A stretch of DNA of 64,000 nucleotides from Paucidesulfovibrio sp050251775 (GTDB taxonomy: Bacteria > Desulfobacterota > Desulfovibrionia > Desulfovibrionales > Desulfovibrionaceae), in contig JBFWMD010000011.1 in assembly GCA_050251775.1 (NCBI GenBank), positions 3,414 to 67,413 of the forward strand. The letters run 5' to 3'. This document shows, piece after piece, positions 31,427-40,154 of this stretch; within the stretch, counting starts at the first letter, position 1; the number at the start of each line of letters is the position of its first letter. The notes under the pieces are model-generated. The model saw only the letters and a program-made list of their open reading frames with translations. It made no database searches and was not told the origin of the DNA. The position numbers and the translations under genes are program-made.

Positions 31427-32038
31427 TCAGATGTCGTATTCCTTGCGCTCCTCGGGCTTGCCCCGCCACATCTCGGGCTGTTCGCCGAATTCCTTTTTGG
31501 CCTCGCGGTAGCCGAGGTTGAAGGCCTTGGCATTCACGTCGCGGATCTTGGCGGGCAGCGCGTCCGACAGGGACTTGCGCATGACCTTCTGGTCCACGAA
31601 AGGTAGGAGGTAGCTGATGGCCCCAAGCACAATGGTGTTCATGGCCTGGACAATGCCAACTTTCTTGGAGGCCAGCTCTGTGAAGGGCAGGCCGAGGTAG
31701 ATGTTGGTCGGCGGCTGCTTGACCAGATCGGTCTCCAGCACGAGAATCCCGCCTGGCTTGAGGAAGCGGTAATACGAGTTGCAGGCCTCCTGGGAGAGCG
31801 CCACCAGCAGGTCCAGGCTTTCGGCCTTGGGATAGCTGATGGGGCCGGAGCTGACCACCAGGTCGCAACGGCTGGAGCCGCCGCGCGCCTCCGGGCCGTA
31901 GCTCTGGGTCTGGGTGACCTGATAGCCGTGGCCCAGGGCCAGGCCCGTTCCCAGCACGCGGCCCAGGGTGATGATGCCCTGGCCGCCCAGTCCGGAAAGC
32001 CGGATCTCAAAACGTTCGAGCGTCACTTCCTGATTCAT
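31427..32038 (-). CDS. korC: 2-oxoacid:ferredoxin oxidoreductase gamma subunit (KorC)
   Basis: The gamma chain of a 2-oxoglutarate-type ferredoxin oxidoreductase, 203 aa. It starts with the family motif RLSGLGGQGIITLGRVLG, followed by TQTQSYGPEARGGSSRCDLVVS and AMNTIVLGAISYLLPF. Start 32038 overlaps the korB stop (ATGA); the open frame extends farther upstream only inside korB. It is the last gene of korD-korA-korB-korC. The complex makes 2-oxoglutarate from succinyl-CoA or the reverse, coupled to ferredoxin, and supplies glutamate precursor in anaerobes with an incomplete TCA cycle. Confidence 0.93.
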   Translation of the reverse strand: MNQEVTLERFEIRLSGLGGQGIITLGRVLGTGLALGHGYQVTQTQSYGPEARGGSSRCDLVVSSGPISYPKAESLDLLVALSQEACNSYYRFLKPGGILVLETDLVKQPPTNIYLGLPFTELASKKVGIVQAMNTIVLGAISYLLPFVDQKVMRKSLSDALPAKIRDVNAKAFNLGYREAKKEFGEQPEMWRGKPEERKEYDI

Positions 32039-32874
32039 TTCGCCTGCCCCCGCATTTTCTGCTTCAGCGCCTGATACTGCTCCTCCAGGCCGGGCAGGTC
32101 GTTGTCCACGAACACGCCCGTGGGGAAGCGGCCCTCGCGCTTGTCCGGTTCGAGCTCTTCCCAGCGTTCCAGGGGGGTGGCGCTCTTCTTGAGCCATTTG
32201 TACATGTCCACCGGACCCTTGTACTTGTTCTTGCGTCCGAACTGAGTGTGGCAGGGCGAGACGATCTCGACCATGCTGAAGCCCGGATGCTGAAGGGCCT
32301 GGGTGAGCAGCTTGTCGAGCTGCTGGGCGTGGAACGAGGTCCCCCGCGCCACGAAGTTGGCTCCGGCCGAGCGGACCAGATCGACCACGTCAAAGCCCTT
32401 TTCCAGCTGGCCGTAGGGCGAGGTCATGGAGAAGGAGCCGTGCGGCGTGGTCGGCGAGCACTGACCGCCGGTCATGCCGTAGATGTTGTTGTTCAGCACC
32501 AGGGCGGTGAGGCCGATGTTGCGCCGCGCCGCGTGGATCAGATGGTTGCCGCCGATGGAGAGCGCGTCGCCGTCGCCCATGATGCAGATCACGTTCAGGT
32601 GCGGCCTGGCCATCTTGATGCCCGTGGCAAAGGTCAGGGCGCGGCCGTGGGTGGTGTGAACCGTGTTGAAGTCCACGTAGACCGCCAGACGGCCCGAACA
32701 GCCGATGCCCGCCACGATGACCACGTCGTCCTTTTCCAGGCCCAGGCTGTGGACGCTGCGGATCAACGCTCCCAGGGCGATGCCGTGGCCGCAACCGGGG
32801 CAGAGCACATGGGGGAACTTCTTGTTGTGCCGCAAGTACTTGTGAATAATATGATTTCCAATGACTTCTGACAT
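32035..32874 (-). CDS. korB: 2-oxoacid:ferredoxin oxidoreductase beta subunit (KorB)
   Basis: The thiamine-pyrophosphate subunit, 279 aa. It shows the TPP motif region GDGDALSIGGNHLIHAARRN and the preceding FPHVLCPGCGHGIALGAL. AGIGCSGRLAVYVDFNTVHT and NNNIYGMTGGQCSPT are also present, all typical of OGOR/KorB. Cys in PGCG and GIGCSG are conserved but not a full ferredoxin motif, so the clusters are supplied by KorD. It lies 2 nt after the korA stop and overlaps korC. Substrate assignment to 2-oxoglutarate rests on subunit organisation and sequence flavour. Confidence 0.93.
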   Translation of the reverse strand: MSEVIGNHIIHKYLRHNKKFPHVLCPGCGHGIALGALIRSVHSLGLEKDDVVIVAGIGCSGRLAVYVDFNTVHTTHGRALTFATGIKMARPHLNVICIMGDGDALSIGGNHLIHAARRNIGLTALVLNNNIYGMTGGQCSPTTPHGSFSMTSPYGQLEKGFDVVDLVRSAGANFVARGTSFHAQQLDKLLTQALQHPGFSMVEIVSPCHTQFGRKNKYKGPVDMYKWLKKSATPLERWEELEPDKREGRFPTGVFVDNDLPGLEEQYQALKQKMRGQAK

Positions 32875-32876
32875 GG

Positions 32877-34028
32877 CTACACCTGCATGATCGCCTTGAG
32901 GATTTCCGAGGGGGTGATGATCTGGCCATCCACGCGGTTCAAGGCCCGGACCATGGTCTTGCCGTTGTTCACCCGCTTCACCTCGCGCGACATCTGGCCC
33001 ATGTTCATTTCAGGGACGATGACCGCCCGGGCGTGGCCCATGACTTTTTCCGTGGCCGCGCGGGGATAGGGGAACAGGGTCTTGAGTTTGAGCAGCCCGG
33101 CCTTGACCCCGCGCTCCCTGGCCTGCTCCACGGCATAGGCGGCGGAACGGGCCACCGAGCCGTAGGCCACCACGCAGACCTCCGCGTCTTCGCAGAGGTA
33201 TTCCTCGGTCAGGGAGACCTGCGGCAGGAACTGGTCGATCTTGCGGAACATGCGTTCCATGAGATCCACGACCTCCTCGGGCCGCGAGGTCGGGAAACCG
33301 TTGGGGTCGTGCGTCAGACCCGTGACGTGGAAGCGGTAGCCCGAGCCGATGGGCGGCATGGGCGGCACGCCGCGCACGGTCTCCTCGAAAGGTTTGTACC
33401 ACTCCGGAGGCATGGTCGGAATCACGCGGTTGAAGACCTCGTACTCGTCCTCACGGGGAATGAGGATCTTCTCGCGGGTGTGCGCCGTGATCTCATCGAG
33501 CAGCAGGATGACCGGGGTACGGAACTTCTCGGCCATGTTGAAAGCCGTGACGGTCATTTCCAGGCATTCCTGCACATTGGACGCGGAAAGCACGATCACG
33601 GAATGGTCGCCGTGCGTGCCCCAGCGCGCCTGCTGCACGTCGCCCTGGGCCGGGCTGGTGGGCAGACCCGTGGAAGGGCCGCCGCGCATGACGTTGACCA
33701 GCACCAGCGGCGCCTCCACCATGCAGGCGTACCCGAGGTGTTCCTGCATCAGCGAAAAGCCGGGGCCGGACGTGGCCGTCATGGCCTTGCACCCCGCCAG
33801 GGAAGCGCCGATCACCGCGCCGAGGCTGGCGATCTCGTCCTCCATCTGAAGAAAGACCCCGTCCGCCGTCTTGGGAAGACGCTGGGCCATGATCTCCATG
33901 ACCTCGCTGGAAGGGGTGATCGGGTAGCCGCCGTAAAAATTACACCCCGCGAGCAGGGCGCCCTCGACCACGGCTTCGTTGCCCTGGGCGAACAGTTCCT
34001 TGTGTTTCTTCTTTCTGCCGACCGCCAT
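32877..34028 (-). CDS. korA: 2-oxoacid:ferredoxin oxidoreductase alpha subunit (KorA)
   Basis: The 383-aa alpha chain. The N-terminal half carries NEAVVEGALLAGCNFYGGYPITPSSEV, TATSGPGFSLMQEH and LVLVNVMRGGPSTGLPT. The C-terminal half carries VCVVAYGSVARSAAYAVEQA and KTLFPYPRAATEKV. These match the pyrimidine-binding and transketolase-C-like domains of OGOR alpha. It starts 11 nt after the korD stop with a basic N-terminus. It is the second gene of the kor operon. Confidence 0.93.
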   Translation of the reverse strand: MAVGRKKKHKELFAQGNEAVVEGALLAGCNFYGGYPITPSSEVMEIMAQRLPKTADGVFLQMEDEIASLGAVIGASLAGCKAMTATSGPGFSLMQEHLGYACMVEAPLVLVNVMRGGPSTGLPTSPAQGDVQQARWGTHGDHSVIVLSASNVQECLEMTVTAFNMAEKFRTPVILLLDEITAHTREKILIPREDEYEVFNRVIPTMPPEWYKPFEETVRGVPPMPPIGSGYRFHVTGLTHDPNGFPTSRPEEVVDLMERMFRKIDQFLPQVSLTEEYLCEDAEVCVVAYGSVARSAAYAVEQARERGVKAGLLKLKTLFPYPRAATEKVMGHARAVIVPEMNMGQMSREVKRVNNGKTMVRALNRVDGQIITPSEILKAIMQV

Positions 34029-34039
34029 GTCTCACCGCC

Positions 34040-34261
34040 TCACTTGGGACACCGTTCAATTTCCGAAACGACGATGGCGAAATCCGGGCAGTGCAGTTCG
34101 CAGAAACCGCAATGAATGCAGTCCTCCTCACGCACGGCACGAGCCTTGCCCTGACCGTCGAGCTCGATGACCTTGGCCGGGCAGAACGCAACGCAGATGC
34201 CGCAGCCTTTGCACCAGTCCGGATAGATGGTGACCTTGCTGTTTCCCTTCTCCTTGGCCAT
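34040..34261 (-). CDS. korD: 2x[4Fe-4S] ferredoxin-like subunit KorD
   Basis: A 73-aa dicluster protein with CKGCGICVAFCP and CIHCGFCELHCP, each giving four ligands to a [4Fe-4S] cluster, matching the delta subunit of 2-oxoacid:ferredoxin oxidoreductases. ATG 34261 is preceded by AGGTGGGG; the open frame continues upstream into the leader but without a start of quality. It is the first gene of the operon. The leader contains a small hairpin ACCCG-TCAT-CGGGT (34289-34302) and a palindrome TCCGG-AAA-CCGGA (34369-34381) farther up; their roles are unknown. Confidence 0.93.
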   Translation of the reverse strand: MAKEKGNSKVTIYPDWCKGCGICVAFCPAKVIELDGQGKARAVREEDCIHCGFCELHCPDFAIVVSEIERCPK

Positions 34262-34503
34262 GACCCCACCTGAAATGGTTGATTTGTTACCCGTCATCGG
34301 GTCGTTACACGAATCGGCCACTATCACCAATAATGGGGCAATGCAAACGCTTTCGGAAAATAGATCATTCCGGAAACCGGATCGTTCTGGGCTCCAAAGA
34401 GAAGACAAACCAATGGGGATCAAAAGGAAAAAACCGGCGGAACAGACAACGGGAAGTGCTGAAACACTGTTTTCGGGAAATTACCTTCGGCCCGGACCTG
34501 GCC

Positions 34504-35202
34504 TCAGCCGCGCAGGACCACGTCGGCCAGCGCATTGACAACGCAGGCGGCCAGGGCCGACCCGCCCTTGCGCCCCCGGATGGTCACGTAGGGCACGGCC
34601 TCCTGGGCCAGCAGCAGTTCCTTGGACTCCGCCGCGTTCACAAAGCCCACGGGCATGCCGATAACCAGGGCGGGATGCGCCTTGCCGGAGCGGACATGCT
34701 CCAGCAGACGAATCAACGCCGTGGGCGCGTTGCCGATGACCCAGATGTCCGGCGAGGGCGCGAACGAAGTTGGCGACGGGGAGTCCGGTCCGGACAGGTC
34801 CGCAGCGCCCACCGCCACATCCACGGCAGCCAGCGCGCGGGTGCTGCCGTTCTGCCGGGCCAGCTCCGCCACACGCGGATCGTTCATCAGGCAGTTCACC
34901 GTACACCCCAGCGGCTCCATCCGGCGCAGGGGGATGCCGGCGCGGGCCATTTCCGTATCCGTGACGATCCGCGCGCCGCGCCGGAGCGCTTCCAGCCCGA
35001 CGCGCACGGCCCCGGGGTGGAAGCGGGTCAGCTTCAGAAGTTCGAAATCCGCCGTGGTGTGGATCATGCGCCGGACCACCTCCCACTCCACGCCCGCAAA
35101 AGGACGAGGCTCGGGCACTTCGGAGTCGATGATCCCCAGGGAACGGTTTTCGATTTCCTGGGGTTTCCGCGTGGAGTCCAGGATGATTTTTGGGTCGTTC
35201 AT
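34504..35202 (-). CDS. cobH: Precorrin-8X methylmutase / cobalt-precorrin-8 methylmutase
   Basis: A 232-aa CobH/CbiC enzyme that moves the C-11 methyl to C-12 to make (cobalt-)hydrogenobyrinate in B12 synthesis. Motifs: IENRSLGIIDSEV, VVRRMIHTTADFE (with the conserved active-site His), IVTDTEMARAGI, GNAPTALIRLLE, GMPVGFVNAAESKE and GRKGGSALAACVVNAL. ATG 35202 overlaps the deoC stop (ATGA) and has GGGGAGAGGA upstream. It is the last gene of the amino acid transporter operon, an odd location, since no other cobalamin gene is in the window. Confidence 0.95.
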   Translation of the reverse strand: MNDPKIILDSTRKPQEIENRSLGIIDSEVPEPRPFAGVEWEVVRRMIHTTADFELLKLTRFHPGAVRVGLEALRRGARIVTDTEMARAGIPLRRMEPLGCTVNCLMNDPRVAELARQNGSTRALAAVDVAVGAADLSGPDSPSPTSFAPSPDIWVIGNAPTALIRLLEHVRSGKAHPALVIGMPVGFVNAAESKELLLAQEAVPYVTIRGRKGGSALAACVVNALADVVLRG

Positions 35203-35870
35203 GTCCTCTCCCCGGCTTCTTCCAGCTCCGCAAGCGCGATGGCCACGGACGACGACGTGCCGATGCGGTCCGCGCCCGCCTCCAGCATGGTCCTGGCGGT
35301 TGCCAGGTCGCGGATGCCACCGCTGGCCTTGACGCCCATGCCCGGCCCGACCGCGGCGCGCATCAGTCGCACGTCCGCCGTGGTGGCGCCGCCCGGACCA
35401 AAGCCTGTGCTGGTCTTGACAAAGGCCGCCCCGGCCTCGGCGCAAAGCGCGCAGGCCAGCCGCTTTTCCTCGTCCGAAAGATATCCGGTTTCGATGATCA
35501 CCTTGACGGGAATTTCCGGAATCGCGCGAACCACCTCGGACACATCCTCGCGCACCAGATCGTACTCCCCGGCGGCGAACGCGCCGAGGTTCAGGACCAT
35601 GTCAATCTCGCGCGCGCCTTCGCGAACCGCGGCCTCGGCCTCAAAGGCCTTGACCCGGCTCAGAGTCGCGCCGAGAGGAAAGCCCGCCACGCAGACAGGC
35701 AGCGCCGCATGGCCGGAAAGCAGCGCGGCGGCCTGCGCCACGTGGAATGCGTGGACGCAGACCGCCTTGAATCCGAAGCGAACGGCTTCGGCGCAAAGCC
35801 GCTCCACATCCCGGGGCAGCGCCCGGGGGTTGAGCAGCGTATGATCGATATATCCGGCTATGGACGGCAT
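35199..35870 (-). CDS. deoC: Deoxyribose-phosphate aldolase
   Basis: A 223-aa class I aldolase that cleaves 2-deoxyribose-5-phosphate to acetaldehyde and glyceraldehyde-3-phosphate. It has the N-terminal IDHTLLNP, FKAVCVHAFHV, CVAGFPLGA, REIDMVLNLG and the Schiff-base Lys in VKVIIETGYL. The second conserved Lys is in AAFVKTSTGF, and GVKASGGIRD follows. ATG 35870 has GGAG upstream. It lies 29 nt after the last ABC permease and is coupled to cobH. With the purine phosphorylase elsewhere in the window it fits nucleoside salvage. Confidence 0.95.
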   Translation of the reverse strand: MPSIAGYIDHTLLNPRALPRDVERLCAEAVRFGFKAVCVHAFHVAQAAALLSGHAALPVCVAGFPLGATLSRVKAFEAEAAVREGAREIDMVLNLGAFAAGEYDLVREDVSEVVRAIPEIPVKVIIETGYLSDEEKRLACALCAEAGAAFVKTSTGFGPGGATTADVRLMRAAVGPGMGVKASGGIRDLATARTMLEAGADRIGTSSSVAIALAELEEAGERT

Positions 35871-35899
35871 GCCGCTCCGCCATTCCCCACCGGGACCGG

Positions 35900-36640
35900 C
35901 TAGCGGCCCCGCGCCTGGTAGCGCGAAAGTTTCTTTTCCAGGCTGCGGCTGTAGGAGGTCAGGACGTAGCAGACGATGAAATAGAGCACCGCGATGGTGA
36001 TGTAGATCTCGAAGGATATCCGCGTTTCGCGGTTGTCCACCTGGACCGCCGTGCGCATCAGCTCGTTCACGCCGATGATGTAGGCCAGCGAGGTGTCCTT
36101 GGTCAGGGACACGAACTGGTTCACGAACGAGGGAATCATGTTCCGCAGGGCCTGGGGAAGGATCACGAAGCGCATGGCCTGGGCCTGGGACAGGCCGGAT
36201 CCACGCGCGGCCTCCATCTGGCCCTTGGGCAGGGCTTCCACGCCCGCACGCACGATTTCGGCCACATAGGCGGAAGTGAAGACCACAAAGGCGACCAGCG
36301 AACTCTGGAACGCGGGCAGGGTTTGGCCGAGCAGGATCGGCGCCAGGAAGAAGAACCAGAAAATCATCATCAATAGCGGTACGCCACGGATGGTTTCGAC
36401 ATAAAATACAGCGGGATATTTGAGCCATTTTCTGCGCGAAATGCGCATCAGCCCGGCGCCCAGGCCGAGCCAGAACGCGCCGAAGATGCCGAAGATGGCC
36501 AGAATGATGCTCGCGGCCAGTCCGCCGATATTCTCCACATAGGGAAACGTTTTGGTGAGCTTCGCGGCTCCCCAGAGGAAATAATCCAGGTTGTCCCAGA
36601 TCATTCCCCAATGCTCAGGTGCGACATCCCAATACGACAC
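35900..36640 (-). CDS. Polar amino acid ABC transporter permease (second)
   Basis: A 246-aa inner-membrane permease of the HisMQ/GltJK family, with about five or six spans. The EAA-like loop that docks the ATPase reads EALPKGQMEAARGSGLSQAQAM and is followed by RFVILPQALRNMIPSFVNQF, the family signature. It partners the permease encoded 13 nt upstream. The binding protein and ATPase are the first genes of the same unit. The likely substrate is glutamate/aspartate or another polar amino acid. Confidence 0.92.
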   Translation of the reverse strand: MSYWDVAPEHWGMIWDNLDYFLWGAAKLTKTFPYVENIGGLAASIILAIFGIFGAFWLGLGAGLMRISRRKWLKYPAVFYVETIRGVPLLMMIFWFFFLAPILLGQTLPAFQSSLVAFVVFTSAYVAEIVRAGVEALPKGQMEAARGSGLSQAQAMRFVILPQALRNMIPSFVNQFVSLTKDTSLAYIIGVNELMRTAVQVDNRETRISFEIYITIAVLYFIVCYVLTSYSRSLEKKLSRYQARGR

Positions 36641-36653
36641 GATCCCCTCCCCC

Positions 36654-37421
36654 CTAGTATTTCACCTGAAGCATGAAATGCTTGTTGTACAAATTGATGC
36701 TCAGCGAGATGACGAGCGAGATGGCGAGATAGATGAGCGTCGCCACCGTGAACCCCTCAAAGGCGAGTCCATGGTAGGACTCGATCTGCGCGGCCTGGTA
36801 GGTCAGCTCGGTGACGCCGAGGGCCATGGCCAGGGACGAGTTTTTGAGCAGGTTCAGGAACTGGGAAATCAGGGGCGGAATCACGATGCGGATGGCCTGC
36901 GGCAGAATCACGAAACGGTAGGCCTGCAAAAAGGTCAGGCCTGTGGCGCGCGAGGCTTCAAGCTGGTTCTTGGGGATGGAGAAGATGCCCGCTCGGATCT
37001 CCTCGGCGATGAAGGCCGAGGTGTAGACTGAAAGCGCGATGATCACGCTGGCGGCCTCGGAGGAGAACAGCAGCCACTGCCCCTCGAAAGCCGTTCCACC
37101 CAGGCTGAAGGGGCCGGGGAACCAGTAATAGAGCTGGTTGATCCACTTGTTGAGTCCTTCCGGCAGGATGACCCCCGCGCCGAAATACCAGAAGAAAATT
37201 TGTACGAGCAGCGGCGTGTTGCGGAAGAATTCCGTGTAGGCAACCGAGAACCAGACCAGCGGCTTGAACCGGGCCATGCGCATCACACAGATGATGATGC
37301 CCAGGATCATGGCAAAGAAGATGCCGATGGCCGAAATCTGGAGCGTGGTGACGAAGCCTTCCCATAACCATCGTCCCGGTTCGCCGGTAACGCTCGCCAG
37401 CCAATTGAATTGGTAATGCAA
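36654..37421 (-). CDS. Polar amino acid ABC transporter permease (first)
   Basis: A 255-aa permease of the same family, with a membrane-embedded core and the docking loop SIPKNQLEASRATGLTFLQA followed by YRFVILPQAIRIVIPPLISQ. FRNTPLLVQIFFWYFG near residue 85 is another GltJ/HisQ-type hallmark. It resembles its neighbour in the core but has a longer periplasmic segment (about 100-140). It lies 83 nt downstream of the binding-protein gene. Confidence 0.92.
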   Translation of the reverse strand: MHYQFNWLASVTGEPGRWLWEGFVTTLQISAIGIFFAMILGIIICVMRMARFKPLVWFSVAYTEFFRNTPLLVQIFFWYFGAGVILPEGLNKWINQLYYWFPGPFSLGGTAFEGQWLLFSSEAASVIIALSVYTSAFIAEEIRAGIFSIPKNQLEASRATGLTFLQAYRFVILPQAIRIVIPPLISQFLNLLKNSSLAMALGVTELTYQAAQIESYHGLAFEGFTVATLIYLAISLVISLSINLYNKHFMLQVKY

Positions 37422-37504
37422 AGCACTTGATCCGTTGTTGGAGGTTTTGGGGGAAAGGGGCCGGAAGCGCGAACGCCTCCGGCCCGAAACTGTCGATCAG
37501 GCCG

Positions 37505-38311
37505 TTACATGGGCCAGAGTTCGATGGTCCAGCCAGTGGGCAGGTCGTAACCCATCCACTTCTTGAACAGCTGCTGGTAGGTTCCGTCGATCCACATCTC
37601 GTTCAGAGAGAGGTTGACGAAATCGCGGAAGTCGGAGTCGTTCTCGGGCAGGCCCAGGCCGTACGGTTCGGCAGAGAAGAATTCACCGACGATCTCCCAC
37701 TTTTCAGGATGGTCGTCACCGGCTTTGAGGCCAGCCAGGATGCCGGAGTCGGTGGTCACGGCCACGACCTTGCCCTGCTTCAGGGCCTGGAAGGCCTGCG
37801 GATACTCGTCATAGGAAATGACGTGCGCGGCGGGCTGGGCCGCGATGATGTTCTTCTCGGAGGTGGAGCCCTTCACGGTTCCGACCTTCTTGCCGGCCAG
37901 GTCAGCGGTGGTGGCGACGCCAGCACCCTTTTCCACGAGCAGCTTCTGGCCGTCCATGAAGTAGGTGATGGAGAAGTCGATATTCTCGTCGCGGGAGAAC
38001 TTATGCGTCATGGTGGCGGCGAGCATGTCCACGGAACCTTGGGCCAGCATGGGGATGCGGTTCTTGGAGGTCACGACCTTGAATTCCACGTCCACGCCCA
38101 GCTTGGCGGCGATGTATTTGCAGATGTCGATATCGAAGCCCACCAACTCGTTGGAATTGGGGTCAACGAAACCAAAGAGGTTCACGGAGTCCTTGACGCC
38201 GCAGACGATCTTGCCCTTTTCCTTGATCTCTTCCAGTTTGCCGGCGTTGGCGGCGGAGACGCTGAAGACCAGCGCCAGAACCAGAGCAAGGACAACACTC
38301 AATCTTTTCAT
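37505..38311 (-). CDS. Polar amino acid-binding periplasmic protein (GltI-like)
   Basis: A 268-aa family-3 solute-binding protein. The signal peptide MKRLSVVLALVLALVFSVSAANA is cleaved before GKLEEIKEKGKIVCGVKD. Ligand-site features: GFVDPNSNELVGFDIDICKYI, SKNRIPMLAQGSVDML (Arg that binds the alpha-carboxylate) and TVKGSTSEKNI. It most resembles glutamate/aspartate binders by this pattern, but the side-chain pocket cannot be proved. Start 38311 has AGGAGGGA upstream; an upstream ATG would add a polar stretch before the signal. It follows the ATPase by 53 nt. Confidence 0.93.
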   Translation of the reverse strand: MKRLSVVLALVLALVFSVSAANAGKLEEIKEKGKIVCGVKDSVNLFGFVDPNSNELVGFDIDICKYIAAKLGVDVEFKVVTSKNRIPMLAQGSVDMLAATMTHKFSRDENIDFSITYFMDGQKLLVEKGAGVATTADLAGKKVGTVKGSTSEKNIIAAQPAAHVISYDEYPQAFQALKQGKVVAVTTDSGILAGLKAGDDHPEKWEIVGEFFSAEPYGLGLPENDSDFRDFVNLSLNEMWIDGTYQQLFKKWMGYDLPTGWTIELWPM

Positions 38312-38364
38312 AAATCCCTCCTGACGAGTTAAGTTACCAAACGCCGTTTGCACGGCGGCATAGA

Positions 38365-39093
38365 CTACAAAATTTCCTTGAGGAACTGCTTTGTGCGCTC
38401 ATGCTGCGGGTTCTTGAAGAATTCCTGGGGGGTGTTCTGTTCGACGACCTCGCCGTAGTCCATGAAGATGACCCGGTCGGCCACTTCCCGCGCAAAGCCC
38501 ATTTCGTGGGTCACGCAGAGCATGGTCTTGCCTTCGCGGGCCAGGTCCTTCATGACGTTGAGGACTTCGTTGATCATTTCGGGGTCCAGGGCCGAGGTCG
38601 GCTCGTCGAAGAGCATGACCTTGGGCTCCATGGCCAGACCGCGGGCAATGGCCACGCGCTGCTGCTGGCCGCCGGAGAGCTCCGCCGGATATTTGTAGGC
38701 CTGCTCGTGGATGCCCACGCGGTTGAGCAATTGCAAGCCGAGTTCTTCGGCTTCCTTTTTGTCCATGCCCTTGACCTTGATGGGCGCGAGGGTGATGTTT
38801 TTCAGAACGGTGAGGTGGGGATAAAGGTTGAACTGCTGAAAGACGATGCCGATTTCGGAGCGGAGCGTGTTGATGTTTACGTCGGGGTCGTGAATGTCCT
38901 TGCCGTCAAAAAGGATGGTCCCCTTCTGGTACTCCTCAAGGCGGTTGATACAGCGGATGAAGGTGCTTTTCCCCGATCCGCTGGGGCCGCAGATGACGAG
39001 CACTTCGCCCTGCTCGACACTTTCATTGATGCCTTTCAGGACATGAAAGTCCCCATACCACTTGTGCAAATCCTTAACTTCAATCATTGGCAT
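38365..39093 (-). CDS. Polar amino acid ABC transporter ATPase
   Basis: A 242-aa ATPase of the GlnQ/HisP/GltL family. Walker A is CGPSGSGKSTFIRC, Q-loop VFQQFNLYPHLT, signature ELSGGQQQRVAIARGLA, Walker B VMLFDEPTSALDPE, and H-loop CVTHEMGFAREVADRV. It is the first gene of the operon ATPase - binding protein - two permeases - deoC - cobH. Two in-frame ATGs (39093 and 39087) are close together; the first has GGAG nine bases upstream. The promoter lies about 110 nt upstream. Confidence 0.95.
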   Translation of the reverse strand: MPMIEVKDLHKWYGDFHVLKGINESVEQGEVLVICGPSGSGKSTFIRCINRLEEYQKGTILFDGKDIHDPDVNINTLRSEIGIVFQQFNLYPHLTVLKNITLAPIKVKGMDKKEAEELGLQLLNRVGIHEQAYKYPAELSGGQQQRVAIARGLAMEPKVMLFDEPTSALDPEMINEVLNVMKDLAREGKTMLCVTHEMGFAREVADRVIFMDYGEVVEQNTPQEFFKNPQHERTKQFLKEIL

Positions 39094-39199
39094 AAAAATT
39101 TACTCCACTCTGCGGAATTCACGCCCTGTCCGACAACAGCCGCCCCCCTGCGCCGTTGCGCGGGACGGCAGCGATGAGACTGTGCGATTTGAAGCTTAA

Positions 39200-39229
39200 A
39201 CTGTAACAAAATCCCTTGAAAAGTCAAGG
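39200..39229 (-). promoter_or_regulatory. Promoter of the amino acid transporter operon with palindrome
   Basis: The minus strand reads TTGACT (plus 39222-39227), 16 nt, TACAGT (plus 39200-39205). An inverted repeat CCTTGA-AAAG-TCAAGG (39214-39229) covers the -35 box and may be a repressor site. The leader to the ATPase ATG is about 100 nt. Confidence 0.5.
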
Positions 39230-40098
39230 CTCAAGAACCTCTAAAAGCCGCGTCAAGCCTGGAACAAAACGGAATTGAACGCCTCGGGTGGCAGGTTTCA
39301 TCCGCGCTCTTTTGCAACGGAAAAGCACGCATTGTTTGCATGCTCAGCAGCTTTGAAACTCAGAAAACCGCAATGGGACGGCGTCATTTTTCCTTGAATC
39401 TGCCCCAATGGGATTTAATTATTTTGTCAATTCGGTCTCAATTTACCTCTGGCAATCTTACAGACTTTCCACGCCAATGCAAACCGAAGACCACGAAAAG
39501 CGTTGCTGTCTTTGCTGATTGAAATACCTTGCAAGGCTTGGCTGTGAGCATTTTTGGATCCACAACGGATTGCCCACGACTCGTAACTGCTGCTTTGGTA
39601 GTTGCTTTTTCTCGGCAGCCGAACGGTTTCGCCGCTCCAGACTTTGGCTGATGCGCAGCCGTTCTGGAAAGCAGAGGGTGATCCGTCCAGCCGGAAGGCG
39701 TTGCAGCAGCGTTGGCAGCGAAAAAAACAGACGAATATTCATCTACAGAAACCGTACATCGACATTCATTCATCAGACAAACAACGATTTTCCAGAACAT
39801 CACGCTCTCCGGTCCGAATTTCGTCTCAAAAAACACTCCGTGATCACTGGTCGCTGGAACCGGAAACGAGCAGAACTTTGCAGACGCGTCTCTTGATTAT
39901 CAACTGATCCGTGGTCGGATTCATTGGACTTCCGTGCCGATTTACCCGACATTTTTTCATTGGTTCACGTTCAGGTTCAGAACGATTCTTCGCGCAAACA
40001 AGCATCATTTTTCAGCGAGTCCCGCGTCCGGACATCCGTTGCGCCAACGCTGATCCGTTCGTTTCCCTGTCCTGTTCTGCCAGATAACTGCGCGCGGC
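39230..40098. other. A+T-rich stretch with no recognisable gene
   Basis: About 870 bp between the transporter promoter and the terminator of the thioesterase gene. It is visibly richer in A+T than its neighbours: the 60-base rows at 39421 and 39721 are 42% and 33% G+C by count, against roughly 60-65% in flanking genes. Open frames up to about 130 codons occur on both strands but overlap each other, lack good ribosome binding sites and show no family signature. No tRNA, rRNA, tmRNA, RNase P or SRP RNA signature was recognised. Small palindromes include CCTTGCAAGG (39528-39537) and GTGATCAC. It may be a decayed insertion, an unrecognised RNA or an A+T-rich regulatory region. Confidence 0.5.
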
Positions 40099-40127
40099 AA
40101 AAAAAAGGCGGTGTGCTGCACACCGCC
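40099..40127 (-). terminator. Rho-independent terminator after the thioesterase gene
   Basis: GGCGGTGTGC (40107-40116) and GCACACCGCC (40118-40127) form a very tight stem, followed on the minus strand by eight T (plus 40099-40106). Confidence 0.92.
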
Positions 40128-40154
40128 AATGGGATTTCCAAAAGAACAAGACGA

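Noticed and set aside
34286..34308. GTTAC repeats and hairpin in the kor leader as a riboswitch
   Set aside because: The element is too short and has no recognisable aptamer core.
39438..39907. Overlapping frames of 90-132 codons in the A+T-rich gap
   Set aside because: They overlap on both strands, have no good ribosome binding site and no family resemblance; kept only as an unexplained region.
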